Shown: positions 1 to 10,769 of the stretch, in pieces | Position numbering within the stretch: position 1 is the first letter of the stretch | How the letters are laid out: each line of letters begins with the position of its first letter | Source of the DNA: Lepiota brunneoincarnata | Taxonomy: Eukaryota; Basidiomycota; Agaricomycetes; Agaricales; Agaricaceae | NCBI GenBank assembly: GCA_023014365.1 | Contig: JAEBUN010000002.1 | Location: 1,550,001-1,614,000, forward strand | DNA: 64,000 nt | Direction: 5' to 3' | The notes under the pieces: generated by a model | What the model saw: the letters and a program-made list of their open reading frames with translations, nothing else | Database searches by the model: none | What the model was told of the DNA's origin: nothing | Program-made: the position numbers and the translations under genes

Positions 1-120
1 CTGCTTGTTCTGAGTTGTTCCGGAGTTTTAGGACGACTAAAGGAATTCTATAATGGTTGGTTTAGGACTCGTGATTATGAATTTGATCGTTATTCAGAGC
101 ATCGGCACGTGACGCTATAG
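1..120 (+). other. Possible 3' end of a gene entering from the left edge
   Basis: Frame 1 is open from the first base to a TAG at 118-120 and encodes about 39 residues, including the stretch RLKEFYNGWFRTRDYEFDRY. The composition looks protein-like, rich in aromatic and charged residues. No start lies inside the window, so it would be the C-terminus of a gene to the left. It overlaps by about 30 bp a coding-like stretch on the other strand, so only one of the two, or a tail-to-tail overlap, may be real. I do not recognise the family. Confidence 0.25.
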
Positions 121-582
121 GGGCTTGTGCCTGCCTGAGCCTCGGTCAAGGATGCTTCGATGATTTTGTCTCCATTGAATTTGGGAGGAACTAACTCAGT
201 TATATCCTGACTAGGTGCAATTCGATATGGCATATGTGAGGAGTGGCCTAATATGAGTGAGAAGCTGACCCCAGGATGAGAAAGTATTCAGAGGACAAGT
301 TACCGTAGGCTTCATTTAGCTAGCAACCCCTACTGCTCAAATCTGCAAGCCTGAAAACATGGAAGCCTCATTTTCCATGCTCCGAGGTAGCTCTCCTCGC
401 CTTGGTAAGACCTCTCTCATCCACCACCTCTTCAGTGATAACTGTTTTACTTGAGCCTACCGCGAGCAAGTGTCATTTCTCCGTGTCTGTAGACTGTCTT
501 TGACCTTCCCCCTCCTGGCTTCATTATCTTGAAGGTTCGACCTCCAAATCCCGTAGGGTCTTCCGCCACCAAAGTGGCGGCC
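90..582 (-). other. Coding-like segments on the minus strand, unresolved gene
   Basis: Reading the minus strand from a plausible acceptor near 583 gives an open frame with the motifs EDPTGFGGRTFKIMKPGGG and KTVYRHGEMTLA. A second open stretch in another frame contains SKTVITEEVVDERGLTKARR. After an apparent intron ending near 215, a third stretch reads ELVPPKFNGDKIIEASLTEA and stops at 90-92. The three pieces look like exons of one protein, but I could not join them without conflict and found no start before the neighbouring gene at 834. It may be a short gene, a decayed gene, or chance. Family not recognised. Confidence 0.3.
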
Positions 583-833
583 CTGCCTCACATATTAAGG
601 TTGCTTCCCGTACTTATGTATTAGCCTCCCCGCTGTTAGGTCTGAATTGTGCGAATATAGACAGCTTGTTGGTGCCAACTAAATTACATAAAGACGCCAT
701 CAGTCACGGGGGTGACAGTGATCGACTCCCAAACAAGAAAATATCAATATTGAAAGACTCCCACGAGCAGCAGCTTGTGAGGGTGCCTGAGAGGTTGGCT
801 CTACTTGGAGGGATTACCCAGCTGTCTCTCGCA

Positions 834-3800
834 ATGACGAACCCAGCCGAACAACACGCCGACAATTTGGCTACAATCGAGGAGTAAGCACCGAGCTGGA
901 TTTATTATCGAGAGCTGAATGTCTCCTCTCTAGAGCCTCGGACTCGCATGTGACGACTCCGGAAGATGTTGACTCGGATGAGGACTGGGAGAACGAACGG
1001 AGAGCTCTTGCTCGTACCGACGAAGAAGAACTGTGCCCTCAGGCTCCAGAAAACCAAATGAGTGAAGAAGAGGACGAAGCAGCCTTTGTGTATCCTGGCG
1101 CGAGCGCCGTACAAAAACCTATGGCAGCGTCAACACCAGCACAGGTGCAAGAAAATTCGTTATCGAATGCGACACCTACAGACCTCGCACCGGTCCCCAC
1201 GATGCCAGATGACCCGCTGTCAGAAGTTGTCCCTGGCCTTCCGGTCGTCCTCGAGGCGCCCCCCTCGCCTCCTTCCGCTCCCGAGAGTCTCAAGATCCCC
1301 CAAGAGCAACAACATACAGAACCACCTCGCCCAACTCTCCCTTCTCCCGCGCAACTCGAATCTCTTTTTGCTGCGGCTTCCAGCGGCGATCTTCCGCTCC
1401 TGAAGAGGGTGTTCAGGAATGCTCTAGAAAGCGGCGATGTTCAACCATTTAGCTTGGCAAACGATGCATCACCGAGGACCGGTTTCACGGCTCTTCATGC
1501 CGCCGCTAGCAGGGGCCATTTGGATATTGTTCAATGGGGTGAGTGACGGTAATATTTTCTGTGACCTGTGCCCGGTCTGACCGCAGGTAGTTATCGAGGA
1601 TTGTGGTGCCATGCCCGACCTTGAAGATAGGGAGGGAGAGGTATACATTCTCGCCAGGCTTTAACCATGTGTCTCTGATTAAAATTTGTTAGACTGCCCT
1701 TCATAAAGCGGCGCTCAATGGTCATATGCCTGTCGTCAGCTATTTGGTTCCTGCCAAAGCAGACGTTCATGCTCGTGATGCTGATGGATGGACAGCCCTC
1801 CACAATGCTTGCTCGAAAGTATGCTTTACCGTTGTTTCGTTCTCAACTATGCACTCATAAGCGAAACAGGGATATCTCGACATTGTGAAGTATCTCTGTG
1901 AGAAGGGAGGAGCAGCGGTGCCTGTGGCCGGTGATCCTGGCGTTGACATTCGGAGTAAAGACGGGTGGACTCCTTTGAGTGAGTCAAGTCAGCTTTTCTG
2001 CAGATAATCATGCTAACAAGCAAGTAGTGAATGCGGCTTCCAAGGGTCACTTACCTGTTGTTCTTAACCTCCTGACCAAACAAAATGCCAATCCCCTGGT
2101 GCGGAATAAATGGGGAGAGACGGCGTATGATGCCGCCGCTGCAGTGTTTGAAGTTTGGATTTGCGAGGTACGACCATCCTTTTAAGTACCTCGAATAGCA
2201 AATTCCTCATTGTACTAGGTTTTGCAACAAGCCGAGGCCGAGCGCTGGCGTGGCACGACAACACCGTATAATCCGTTGTTGGTGCACACGACGCTTCCCA
2301 TCATCGTGTATGAGAACCAGCGTCTTGATTTAAGGCTCAAAACTGTCGCTACGTCTGGTGGCCGACCCAAGTTCTCTGCCTCGGGACTGGGGAAGCGTGG
2401 ACGCCGTGCACCTTACGAGCTCAAGTTGCCCAGGCCTGACGAAGAGACCAATGCCCGCTTAGTGCCCGCCTGGAGAAGTGGCGTACAACTTCCGTTGCGT
2501 GATGCACCTTGGGACATTCCGCGACCAGTTGACACCGATAGACCTACTCACGATAATGTTGAGAGGAGCCACTTCTGGTTGTATGTGCCTTCCGCCCCAC
2601 CAGTCGCATCCCTTCACGAAACTGATGATTCTCAAGGTCTGACTGGACGCTCGACGTTACCCATCCAGGAGTAGATGCGGAGGAGGGATGGCAATACGCA
2701 CAATTTTTTGATGAGTCTGATGACAAATGGACGGGAGAGAGACCGCCACAACTCGAACGTATATTGAGCGGTTCCGGAGTGGTAGCTGCTGGTTTCGGTG
2801 GCTCGACATCGCGGAATGTCTCTCTTTCCTCCTCCGTCCCTGGTCGTGCCCCGCCCACCTGGGTCCGGCGCCGCCGATGGGTCCGAATCATGAGGCGGCG
2901 TTTGGATATCCCGCCCTTGCCCTATCTCGAGCCAGATGGAGCAATGTATCATCTCGATTCTGATGGCTCCCTGATACCCTACATCGAGGAGACACAACAA
3001 GATTCAGATGAAGGCGAAGGGCAGGAACTGGGTGCAATGTCCTCTACATTCTTCTCCTCTGCTCAGGACTATGTCGGCCGAGCCCGGTATCTTGTAGGCA
3101 ATTCACCCCATGAGAGCGACCCCACCTCTACGCTTGAAGTCCGACGTGCCATCGCAAAACTCGAGAGAGCTACAACTGAGTTGAGGCAGGGTATCCTGGG
3201 TAAGCCTAGCGTCGTCCGAGCTTGATTTGTAGTTGACATTTCAACAGGTGATGACGATGTTGAGCGTAGGACACAGGCTGAAGTGTTGTTGAACACATAT
3301 AGTCGGGAACTCGAACGCCGAAGATTGTCAGCAGGTGCCCAGGGCTTATCGTTGACAGGTCAAGGTTGATGAGATGCAGTTTAATCACCGTGATTTCTAC
3401 TGACACTATTTTAGACGATGATCAATACGATGACGACGACGTGAGCTCAGAAGAAGAATTCCGTTACCCATCTGCAGCTCCTGAAATTATTAGGCCGGCC
3501 TCGCGGGCCTCGAGCTCCATAGATTACTTTAACAGATCTGGCGTATCGCGTGCACCCACGGATCTTACCCCCCAACTTTCTCAAGCACCAGATTTCCGCG
3601 TACCTACCCGAGAGGCCCCTCAGAAAGTCGTCACGCCTCACTGGACGCCTCCAACCCCTCATGAGCTAACTACTCAATGGGAGCGGGACGACCAAGTACA
3701 GCAATGTCGGGATTGCCAAAGGCGCTTTACCTTCCTTCTCCGTCGTGTATGTGTTTATATTCGTCTCTAGGAACCTTACGCTGACCATTTTTTCTCAGCA

Positions 3801-4638
3801 CGTAAGTCTATCTTCCATGAGGCAATCAGGGCGAAGTCTTAGTGGTGTTCCAGCATTGTCGCAAGTGCGGCCGTATCTTCTGTGACCGCTGTTCATCATT
3901 CAGGGTTTTACTCGACCCTTCTGATATCATTCATGATCCGTCTGGCTCAGGGCCAGCAGGCTCCTCCAGCTCACAGCGTGTTTGTCATGCTTGTTATGAG
4001 GAAGTGTTTGCGGGTGTACCATCCAGGCTGTCCAGTCGGGGAAACGCGATTGAGCGAATCGTCGTCGACCAAGAGAGGCTGACCATACCAGGCGGTTTGA
4101 CGCGGAGGCAGTCGAGTTCGCAGCTCAGCGATCTTGCCGAGTAGGTTGTTGTAATCGCCCCAGGGACTTGCTGCTGATTTTTTCTGCAGTTGTCCAGTGT
4201 GCAATCAAAACCTGGACGACGTTGGTGATGCCACGGAACAGGAAGAACATGTCAGGCAATGCTTGGAAGGCGGATCAGGACCTACAGCGGCTAAGTATCT
4301 CGTTTACCGACTTCCTTCCGAGAGTGTACTGCTTGGCGTTGAGTGTAAGTTGATACGCTTTGGTAATGTCGTTTTTTTTTTGCTGATTGACGGTATCAAT
4401 TTAGGCGTAATTTGCCTAGAGGAATTTGTGAAAGGTGATTGTTGGTCGATGTGTGTTTTACCCTGAATTAATCAAATAAGTAGGCTCTACTGTTGCTCGT
4501 TTGAGTTGCTTCTGCAGCTTCCACAGTGGTTCGTTGTAGCATTCGACTCATAGGAACCGGTGAATTGATCTTGTCCTGCTAGCATGCCTTTCATCTTGGT
4601 TGCAACGTGGAAAGAGTTGTCCGGTGCATGCTCGTTGA
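834..4638 (+). CDS. Ankyrin / dysferlin-like / FYVE / RING protein (Upa1- or Pib1-like)
   Basis: Probable endosomal adaptor or E3 ubiquitin ligase. The start ATG at 834 (MTNPAEQH) is followed by a short exon and a 50-bp intron (884-933). Order of parts: an acidic, proline-rich disordered N-terminus; four or five ankyrin repeats (about 1380-2150, e.g. TGFTALHAAASRGHLDIVQW and DGWTALHNACSKGYLDIVKY); a tryptophan-rich dysferlin-like region (about 2570-2900, SDWTLDVTHPG..GWQYAQFF and WVRRRRWVRIMRR); a FYVE zinc finger (about 3695-4000, CRDCQRRF..CRKCGRIFCDRCS..CHAC); then a RING finger (CVICLEEF..CFCSFH..C..CPVH) ending at TGA 4636-4638. FYVE fingers bind PI3P on endosomes. FYVE plus RING matches yeast Pib1; ankyrin plus FYVE plus RING matches Ustilago Upa1, an mRNA-on-endosome adaptor. 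I saw no clear PAM2 motif, so the RNA-transport role is open. The last RING ligand is His, not Cys. Confidence 0.85.
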
Positions 4639-4749
4639 CGTCTGCAAAAAGTACACTTCCTATCATACCGCATATCTCGATTGCTATTAGATTTACCACC
4701 GGTTTACACTCAACGAGTACACTTTACAGTATTGCTTTTACTATTTCGT

Positions 4750-5843
4750 CTAATCGCCTTCGTCCCGAGGTTCGTAGAACGTGCTATACCGAATTCTACT
4801 TTCGTCAATCCGAATGATATCGGAGACATCTTCGTAATCTGGTTCAATGATATCCTGTCCTTTGCGGCCATCATCTTGGTCATCTTCAAACCAAGTGGAG
4901 GGGTCTTCGTCGTCAGAGTCCTCGTCGGAATCATCTTCTAAATCGGAATCGGTCGGTTTGTAGTTCCTGATGATCCCTTAGCCATCATAGTCACGGGGAA
5001 GCAGCTACGCGCGGACATACATGAAAGCCCATATCCGTGCCTCTCTTTCCTGCCTTGTCAGGACTTCTCCATTCACTGGGAGACCCTGCTTCCGTTTTCT
5101 TTCCAATATACGCTGTTCTCGCTCTTTGTCTTGGAGGAAGGCTTGGTGTTCGAGTTCCATTGCTTCCTGCATGCTCATGGCACGGCTGTTACCATTGCCT
5201 GAACCCAGTGGAACGCTTTGGCCCTGGAAACTACTTTAAACCTTCTTAAATAGTGCCTGAGAAAAAGCGATCGACATACAAATTGTGCCAGGGCTTTCTT
5301 CTTGGCTTCCAACGTCCTACTGGTGGGAGGTTCGGGTGGCGGGTCAACGACCATATCATTCTCCCCACGAATCTTTGTGTTCTTCAGTCCTGCATTGATG
5401 GTTTCCATTCCATCGAGCTCAATTAACCGAGATTCTACAGCAGCTTGCTCAGATAATACCCTTTGGACGTAAGTGGAAGTAGATGCTCCCCTGAGTGAGA
5501 TCGCATTAGATTAGGGTGGGCTTCAGGTGGGAAGACTGTGCATACGGAGAGGCTAGGATGCTAGAATTGAGTCTGTGGAGGTCTTGTAATTCGCGGATAG
5601 TCATTTCTGCTATGGGGGTCTGCTTGGGTCGGGGTGAGGGTCTGAAGCCGGAGGTAGAGTTTGTTTGTGACGGGGTGGTGTTGGGGATGTGGGGCTCGTC
5701 GGTGGCGAGTTTGTTGAGAAAGCTACGTTACCTCTGGGACTCGACATGGGGGGTTGGGGGGAAGAGGATTTGAGTGAAGGAAATATATATGCGTAGCTCC
5801 GTGGGTCAGTGCGATGACCATACAGGATACAACATTCTTCCAT
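4750..5843 (-). CDS. Hypothetical coiled-coil protein with acidic C-terminus
   Basis: Not recognised. It is assembled from about five exons. The inferred start is ATG 5843 (MEECCILF, then an intron of about 100 bp). The main exons read TPIAEMTIRELQDLHRLNSS, then STYVQRVLSEQAAVESRL, then a helical charged region (SMQEAMELEHQAFLQDKERE, followed by ILERKRKQG). The C-terminus is very acidic (DLEDDSDEDSDDEDPSTWFE) and ends in YSTFYEPRDEGD. The predicted product is soluble with coiled coils and about 230-250 residues; a distant relation to CCDC97-type proteins is possible but unproven. It is tail-to-tail with the FYVE gene (112 bp apart). The first exon is the least certain part; an alternative ATG lies at 5747. 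Confidence 0.6.
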
Positions 5844-5866
5844 ATCTAGTAATACATTAATAATAA

Positions 5867-6994
5867 CTACATGTACATGTCACCCTGTTGGGGAGGTCTG
5901 AGTGCACAGTGAATGTTTTGTCAGAGCGTGTCAGAACTCACAGCTCCAGGAGGCATGAATTCGTCATTGTCAGGCTCTCCGCCGCCAGGACTGCCCCCTC
6001 TGCCCCTTCCTGGGAACCTGGGAGGCCCCCCTCGTCGAGGATATGGTTCCGGACCAACTGGGTCAAACCTCGCACCTGGAGGTGCACCCATTGGGGGTAA
6101 GAAACCGTCACCACCCCATGGGCCTCGGGGGGTCAGACCTCCGCGTCGCCCACCAAATATGGGATGGTCTGGGCCGACAAACATACCGTCACCACTGCTT
6201 GCAGGCGGGAAAAGGTTGGGTGGACTGAATGGGTTCGACGCAAAGGGGTCCAAATCCCGCCGGCCAATTTCCAGGGGATTGTCTGGAAATAGGGGCTGTG
6301 GTTGGTAAGGACTTCTCGGAGGGGCTTGGGGCGGTGCTCTTGGCTGTGGTCCAGCCGAGGGGCCTGGTTGAGTGTCCGGTGGGCGTGCGCCAGAGATGGC
6401 GCTCTCGCTAATTTCTTCTGTGTACCCTTCTTTGCGGAGACCTGGTACGATTTTCTGAAGAATTTTCAACTTATATTGGCTCATCAGGTCTGCCGCTCTG
6501 TTCGACGAAATGAAGCCGTGGATCAGAGGCTGCGCATTTTCACTGGTAAGGTCATGAGGGTAGAACGATGGAGACGTGAAGTCGTCAGTGGCAATATCGA
6601 GAGTTGCCACCTTGTCAGTCTTTGATAAGATAAGCGCCATAATCGGTTCCTATCAGCGAGTCCGGCGTACCTCGAGAGCGATAGCGTTGATGAGGGTGCG
6701 ACTTCCGAGCTTAGACACATTGATTACAAACTCAAGGCTACTCTGCTCATGTCTGTACTTGAAAGTGTAGTGGCCAGGGCCGGATCTATTCCATTCTACG
6801 GGCAGCATATTGTTCTCATGGATAGATGACGAAGACTCGTCTACTGCTGTGAGACGGAATGCGAGGGCAGCCATGGCGGCGTGAACAAGAGCGGCAAGAG
6901 CATCCTGAGCGCTGTTGAGAGCCCTTGCTGTTGCCGGTAGAAGAGCTGGAAGCGAAGAGACAATGGCGGCTGGGTCGAGTGGATTTTGGGTCAT
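5867..6994 (-). CDS. Proteasome regulator PI31 (PSMF1/Fub1 family)
   Basis: A 20S-proteasome-binding regulator. ATG 6994 begins MTQNPLDPAAIVSSLPALLP. Three exons: 6994-6671, 6619-5942 and a tiny last exon 5884-5867 encoding GDMYM. The N-terminal half is the folded PI31/FP domain (HYTFKYRHEQSSLEFVINV; TDDFTSPSFYPHDLT). The C-terminal half is a Pro/Gly/Arg-rich tail (RRGGLTPRGPWGGDGFLPPM; RGRGGSPGGGEPDNDEFMPP). The spliced C-terminus PPGAGDMYM matches the hydrophobic tail used by PI31 to insert into the 20S core; without the last intron that tail would be lost, which supports the splice. It is divergent from PRP5, with 100 bp between start codons. Three core proteasome genes lie 47 kb to the right. 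Confidence 0.93.
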
Positions 6995-7094
6995 GGTTGG
7001 GTGGTGGTGAATTCCTTTCTGGCGAGCTTTAACCGTTACAGCATGTCACAACATGCGCAAACAAGGGCCTTTCTCTACAGCCACCACCACTACA

Positions 7095-10000
7095 ATGGCC
7101 CGCAGAGACAGGTCATACTCGCCGGAGATGTCTAACAAACGGGTAAGACCATCTCACCGTTCTTCACCTCGGTCTCCGTCGCCGACCAGGCGCAATGCCC
7201 CAAGACCCAGCAACAGATCGAGGTACGACGACGAGCGGGACAGGGACAGGGACCGGGACCGGGACAGGTATCGCGATAGGGACCGTGATAGAGACAGGGA
7301 TCGCTACCGAGACGATAGACATAGAGAGGATAGGCGGAGAGACTCTCACCGCGATGGCCGTGATGAAAGAAGGGATGACAGGAGGAGGTCCCGCTCTCGT
7401 TCTCGCGACCGGGCGGCCCCAAGTCCATCTCGGCCTCCACTAAAGGAGGCTGTACCCACTCCGCCACCCGAAGACGAAAAAATCAGGGCTAAACGCGCAA
7501 AACTAGAGGCTTGGAAAAAAGAACGTGAGGCCAAAAAGGCCCTGGACGAAGCGAAAGCAAAGGCGATGGCATTGGCTGGAAAAGTCGCACCAGGTGAGTC
7601 CTTGCATCTCTATTACAATGGCAAGATTTCACAGCACTTGATTTAATGCCTTTCAGCTCCCGCCACGGCCGCTACCAAAGCCGGTCAACTTAACCGTGCA
7701 GCCCTCGGGGGTCTTGGCCTTAAGGGTTTGCCATTGAAACCCGAATTCTCCGCTGCCAAGGGCCTTGCGGCATCAATGGATGATTCGGTCGAGACGAAAC
7801 GAAAACTAGAAACCCTGGGAGATATGCCAGCCGTTGACATGAGCATGAAGGATGAGGCCATAGTTGGTGACTTGGAAGTGGATGATGACGACGAAGAAGC
7901 AAACAGAATGGATCAGGCTATAAAGGCCAAGGCCAAGGATGATATGGATGTAGTTGAAGACGAAGAAGTTGATCCTCTTGATGCATTCATGAGTGAGGTC
8001 AAGGAGGAAGTCAAGAAAGTGAACATAGAGGACATGAAAAAGATGATTGGGCACAACGGAACGTCTCGCGTCCGTCTGGATGAGCGGATGGGAGACGATG
8101 GTATTGAGGTTGAGGTAGAGGAGGTTGTGGATGAGATTGACGCGACGGAGCTCAACCCTGAGGATATTTTAGCACTGGCAGCCAAAAAGGCTAAGAAGAA
8201 GGAACTGGCAACAGTCGATCACAGCCGTATCAATTACGAGCCATTTAGGAAGGAATTTTATGTCCCACCGCCCGATATCGCGAACATGACCGACGACGAA
8301 GCTGAACTTTTGCGGCTTGAATTAGACGGTATCAAGATTCGTGGAGTAGACTGTCCCCGGCCTGTAACAAAATGGAGCCACTTTGGCATGCCCGCAAATT
8401 GGTACGTTTCCATCGTCTCTGGGATTCATTTGCCTTCTTACCATGAATCCAGCTTGGAAGTCATCAAACGCCTCAACTACACTGCACCTACTTCGATACA
8501 AAGTCAAGCAATTCCCGCCATCATGTCTGGCCGTGACGTCATCGGTGTCGCAAAAACTGGTTCTGGAAAGACAATCGCTTTTCTTATGCCCATGTTCCGC
8601 CATATCAAGGATCAACGTCCTCTCGAACAAATGGAAGGTCCTATTGCTGTCGTCATGACACCTACTCGCGAGCTAGCTGTCCAGATCCACAAGGACTGCA
8701 AACCTTTCTTGAAAGTACTCAACATACGTGTAAGCTTGTCAATGATCTGCCACACGATGTCCTCTAATGTTATTCCACGTAGGCTGTATGTGCATACGGT
8801 GGCTCACCGATCAAGGACCAGATTGCAGAGCTTAAAAAGGGAGCCGAAATCATCGTCTGCACACCAGGTCGCATGATAGATTTGCTGACGGCCAACTCAG
8901 GTCGTGTCACCAATCTCAAACGGGTGACTTATGTCGTTCTTGACGAAGCAGACCGTATGTTCGATATGGGCTTCGAGCCGCAGGTCATGAAAATCGTCAA
9001 TAACACTCGACCTGACAGGCAAACTGTCCTTTTCTCTGCAACGTTCCCAAAACAAATGGACTCCCTTGCACGCAAAATACTGCGTAAACCTCTCGAAATC
9101 ACGGTTGGTGGCCGATCAGTCGTCGCATCGGAAATTGAACAGATTGTGGAAGTTCGGGCAGAGGATACCAAGTTCAATCGCCTGCTAGAGATTCTTGGCC
9201 AGATGTATAACGAAGACCCAGAGTGCAGAACGCTGATCTTCGTTGACCGCCAAGAAGCTGCTGACAACCTCCTTCGGGAGCTCATGCGCAAGGGATACCT
9301 GTGCATGTCACTGCACGGAGGCAAGGATCAAGTTGATCGAGATCAAACCATCGCCGACTTCAAGTCTGGCGTCGTCCCGATTGTTATTGCGACATCGGTA
9401 GCTGCTCGTGGACTTGATGTCAAACAGCTCAAGCTGGTCATCAACTACGATGCTCCTAACCATATGGAGGATTATGTGCACCGCGCCGGCCGCACTGGTC
9501 GTGCTGGTAACAAGGGCACCTGCATCACGTTCATCACACCCGAACAGGACCGCTACTCCGTGGACATTCACCGTGCGCTTAAAGCAAGTAACGCAGCAGT
9601 ACCCGGGGAACTTGAGGATTTGGCAAACGGTAAGCGCGTTCTCATTTACCGCCAAGTTGCCCATGCCCAACCCAATTTTCAGGCTTCCTTGAGAAAGTCA
9701 AGTCCGGCAAAGCCCAGGCTGCAGGTTCCGGTTTCGGGGGCAAAGGCCTGGACCGACTCGACAAAGAGCGTGATGCCCGCGAAAAAGCTGAAAGGAAAGC
9801 ATATGGTGAACCCACAGACGAAGACAAGCCCGAAGAAGTTCCAGCACCATCGGCAAAGGCAACTGGTGACGATATGACCTTTGGTAACTTCAAGGTGGAG
9901 ATCAAACGCGGACCTGCACCCGACTCATCCAAAGGCCTTCTGGGAGTTTCGAGCGCGGTTGCGGCTGCACGCCGGCTCGCTCATGCGAAAGAGGAGGAAA

Positions 10001-10659
10001 GAATCCAGAGCCAAGTTCGTGCAGCAGAAGAGGCTGCTGCTCGCGCCGGCAAGGATACTCCGGCTTACAAGCAAACACTAAATGTATTGGCCAAGCTCAA
10101 CGCTCAACTCAGAGCGTCCAAGCTAGTTTTACAGTCGCAGTTGCAGGCGGAGGACACGGGACGCAAAGTCAACCCAGACTCGACCGACTTCCATGCCATC
10201 ATACCCATTAACGATTATCCTCAGAAGGCTCGCTGGCGAGTCACTAACAAGGAAACGATGACACAGGTGGGTGCGCTTTAGTGACCTTGTATTCGCTCTT
10301 CACACCCGCGCCTTTCCAGCTCATCGATATGACTGGTGCCTCAGTCACCAACAAGGGTATGTCTTTTTTTGCTTCAATTCAGGGCAGATAATCCGATTGC
10401 ACCCCTTCAGGTATCTATTATGAAGCTGCAAAAGAACCACCTCCGGAAGGTCCACCCAAGCTGCATCTCCTTATCGAATCGAACGAGGAATACAGAGTAA
10501 GTCGTGTTTGCTCGTGACTTGAACCAGATATCTCAATATCGTTGACAGGTGGAACAAGCCGTTCGCGAGATCAAGCGCTTGCTTATCGAAGCATCAGCTG
10601 CCGCAATTCAAGCCGAGATGCGTAACCCAACCGCACCTGGCAGATACAGCGTCCTATAG
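7095..10659 (+). CDS. PRP5: Pre-mRNA-splicing DEAD-box helicase Prp5 (DDX46)
   Basis: An ATP-dependent RNA helicase that remodels U2 snRNP to form the prespliceosome, in the nucleus. ATG 7095 ([12 protein letters not shown]) was chosen; an in-frame ATG at 7053 would add 14 residues. The N-terminus is an RS/RD-rich tail, then a Lys/Glu-rich helix ([20 protein letters not shown]) and an acidic stretch. The helicase core has a Q motif near 8480 ([15 protein letters not shown]), motif I AKTGSGKT (about 8553), PTRELA, DEAD in [15 protein letters not shown] (about 8937), SAT in [10 protein letters not shown] (about 9030) and [10 protein letters not shown] (about 9480). The C-terminal domain ends [12 protein letters not shown]. 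At least six short introns interrupt it. Intact, and very likely functional. Confidence 0.96.
7234..7311 (+). repeat. Imperfect hexanucleotide repeat encoding Arg-Asp dipeptides
   Basis: Tandem units like GACAGG, GACCGG and GATAGG encode an alternating Arg-Asp tract broken by two Tyr inside the Prp5 N-terminus. RS/RD dipeptide tails are normal in splicing factors. The codon drift between units suggests an old expansion held by selection on the protein. Confidence 0.8.
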
Positions 10660-10769
10660 TACCCTTGCACCTTCCTTGCATGTATGTTATGGCATCGGTT
10701 CGCTTAACATTATACCTTACATACGAAAATGCATTAGCCAGACCAGTATTATACATATAACAACGAAAA

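Noticed and set aside
359..450. P-loop-like string RLGKTSLIHHLF on the plus strand
   Set aside because: It lacks the full GxxxxGK[ST] spacing and stops within 32 codons; the minus strand looks more protein-like here.
666..887. 73-codon frame ending in the first exon of the FYVE gene
   Set aside because: It starts without an ATG and has no conserved content; only its last 17 codons coincide with the real exon.
7132..7467. Open frames opposite the Prp5 Arg-Asp repeat, rich in Val-Pro dipeptides
   Set aside because: They are the antisense of the hexanucleotide repeat; the sense strand clearly encodes Prp5.
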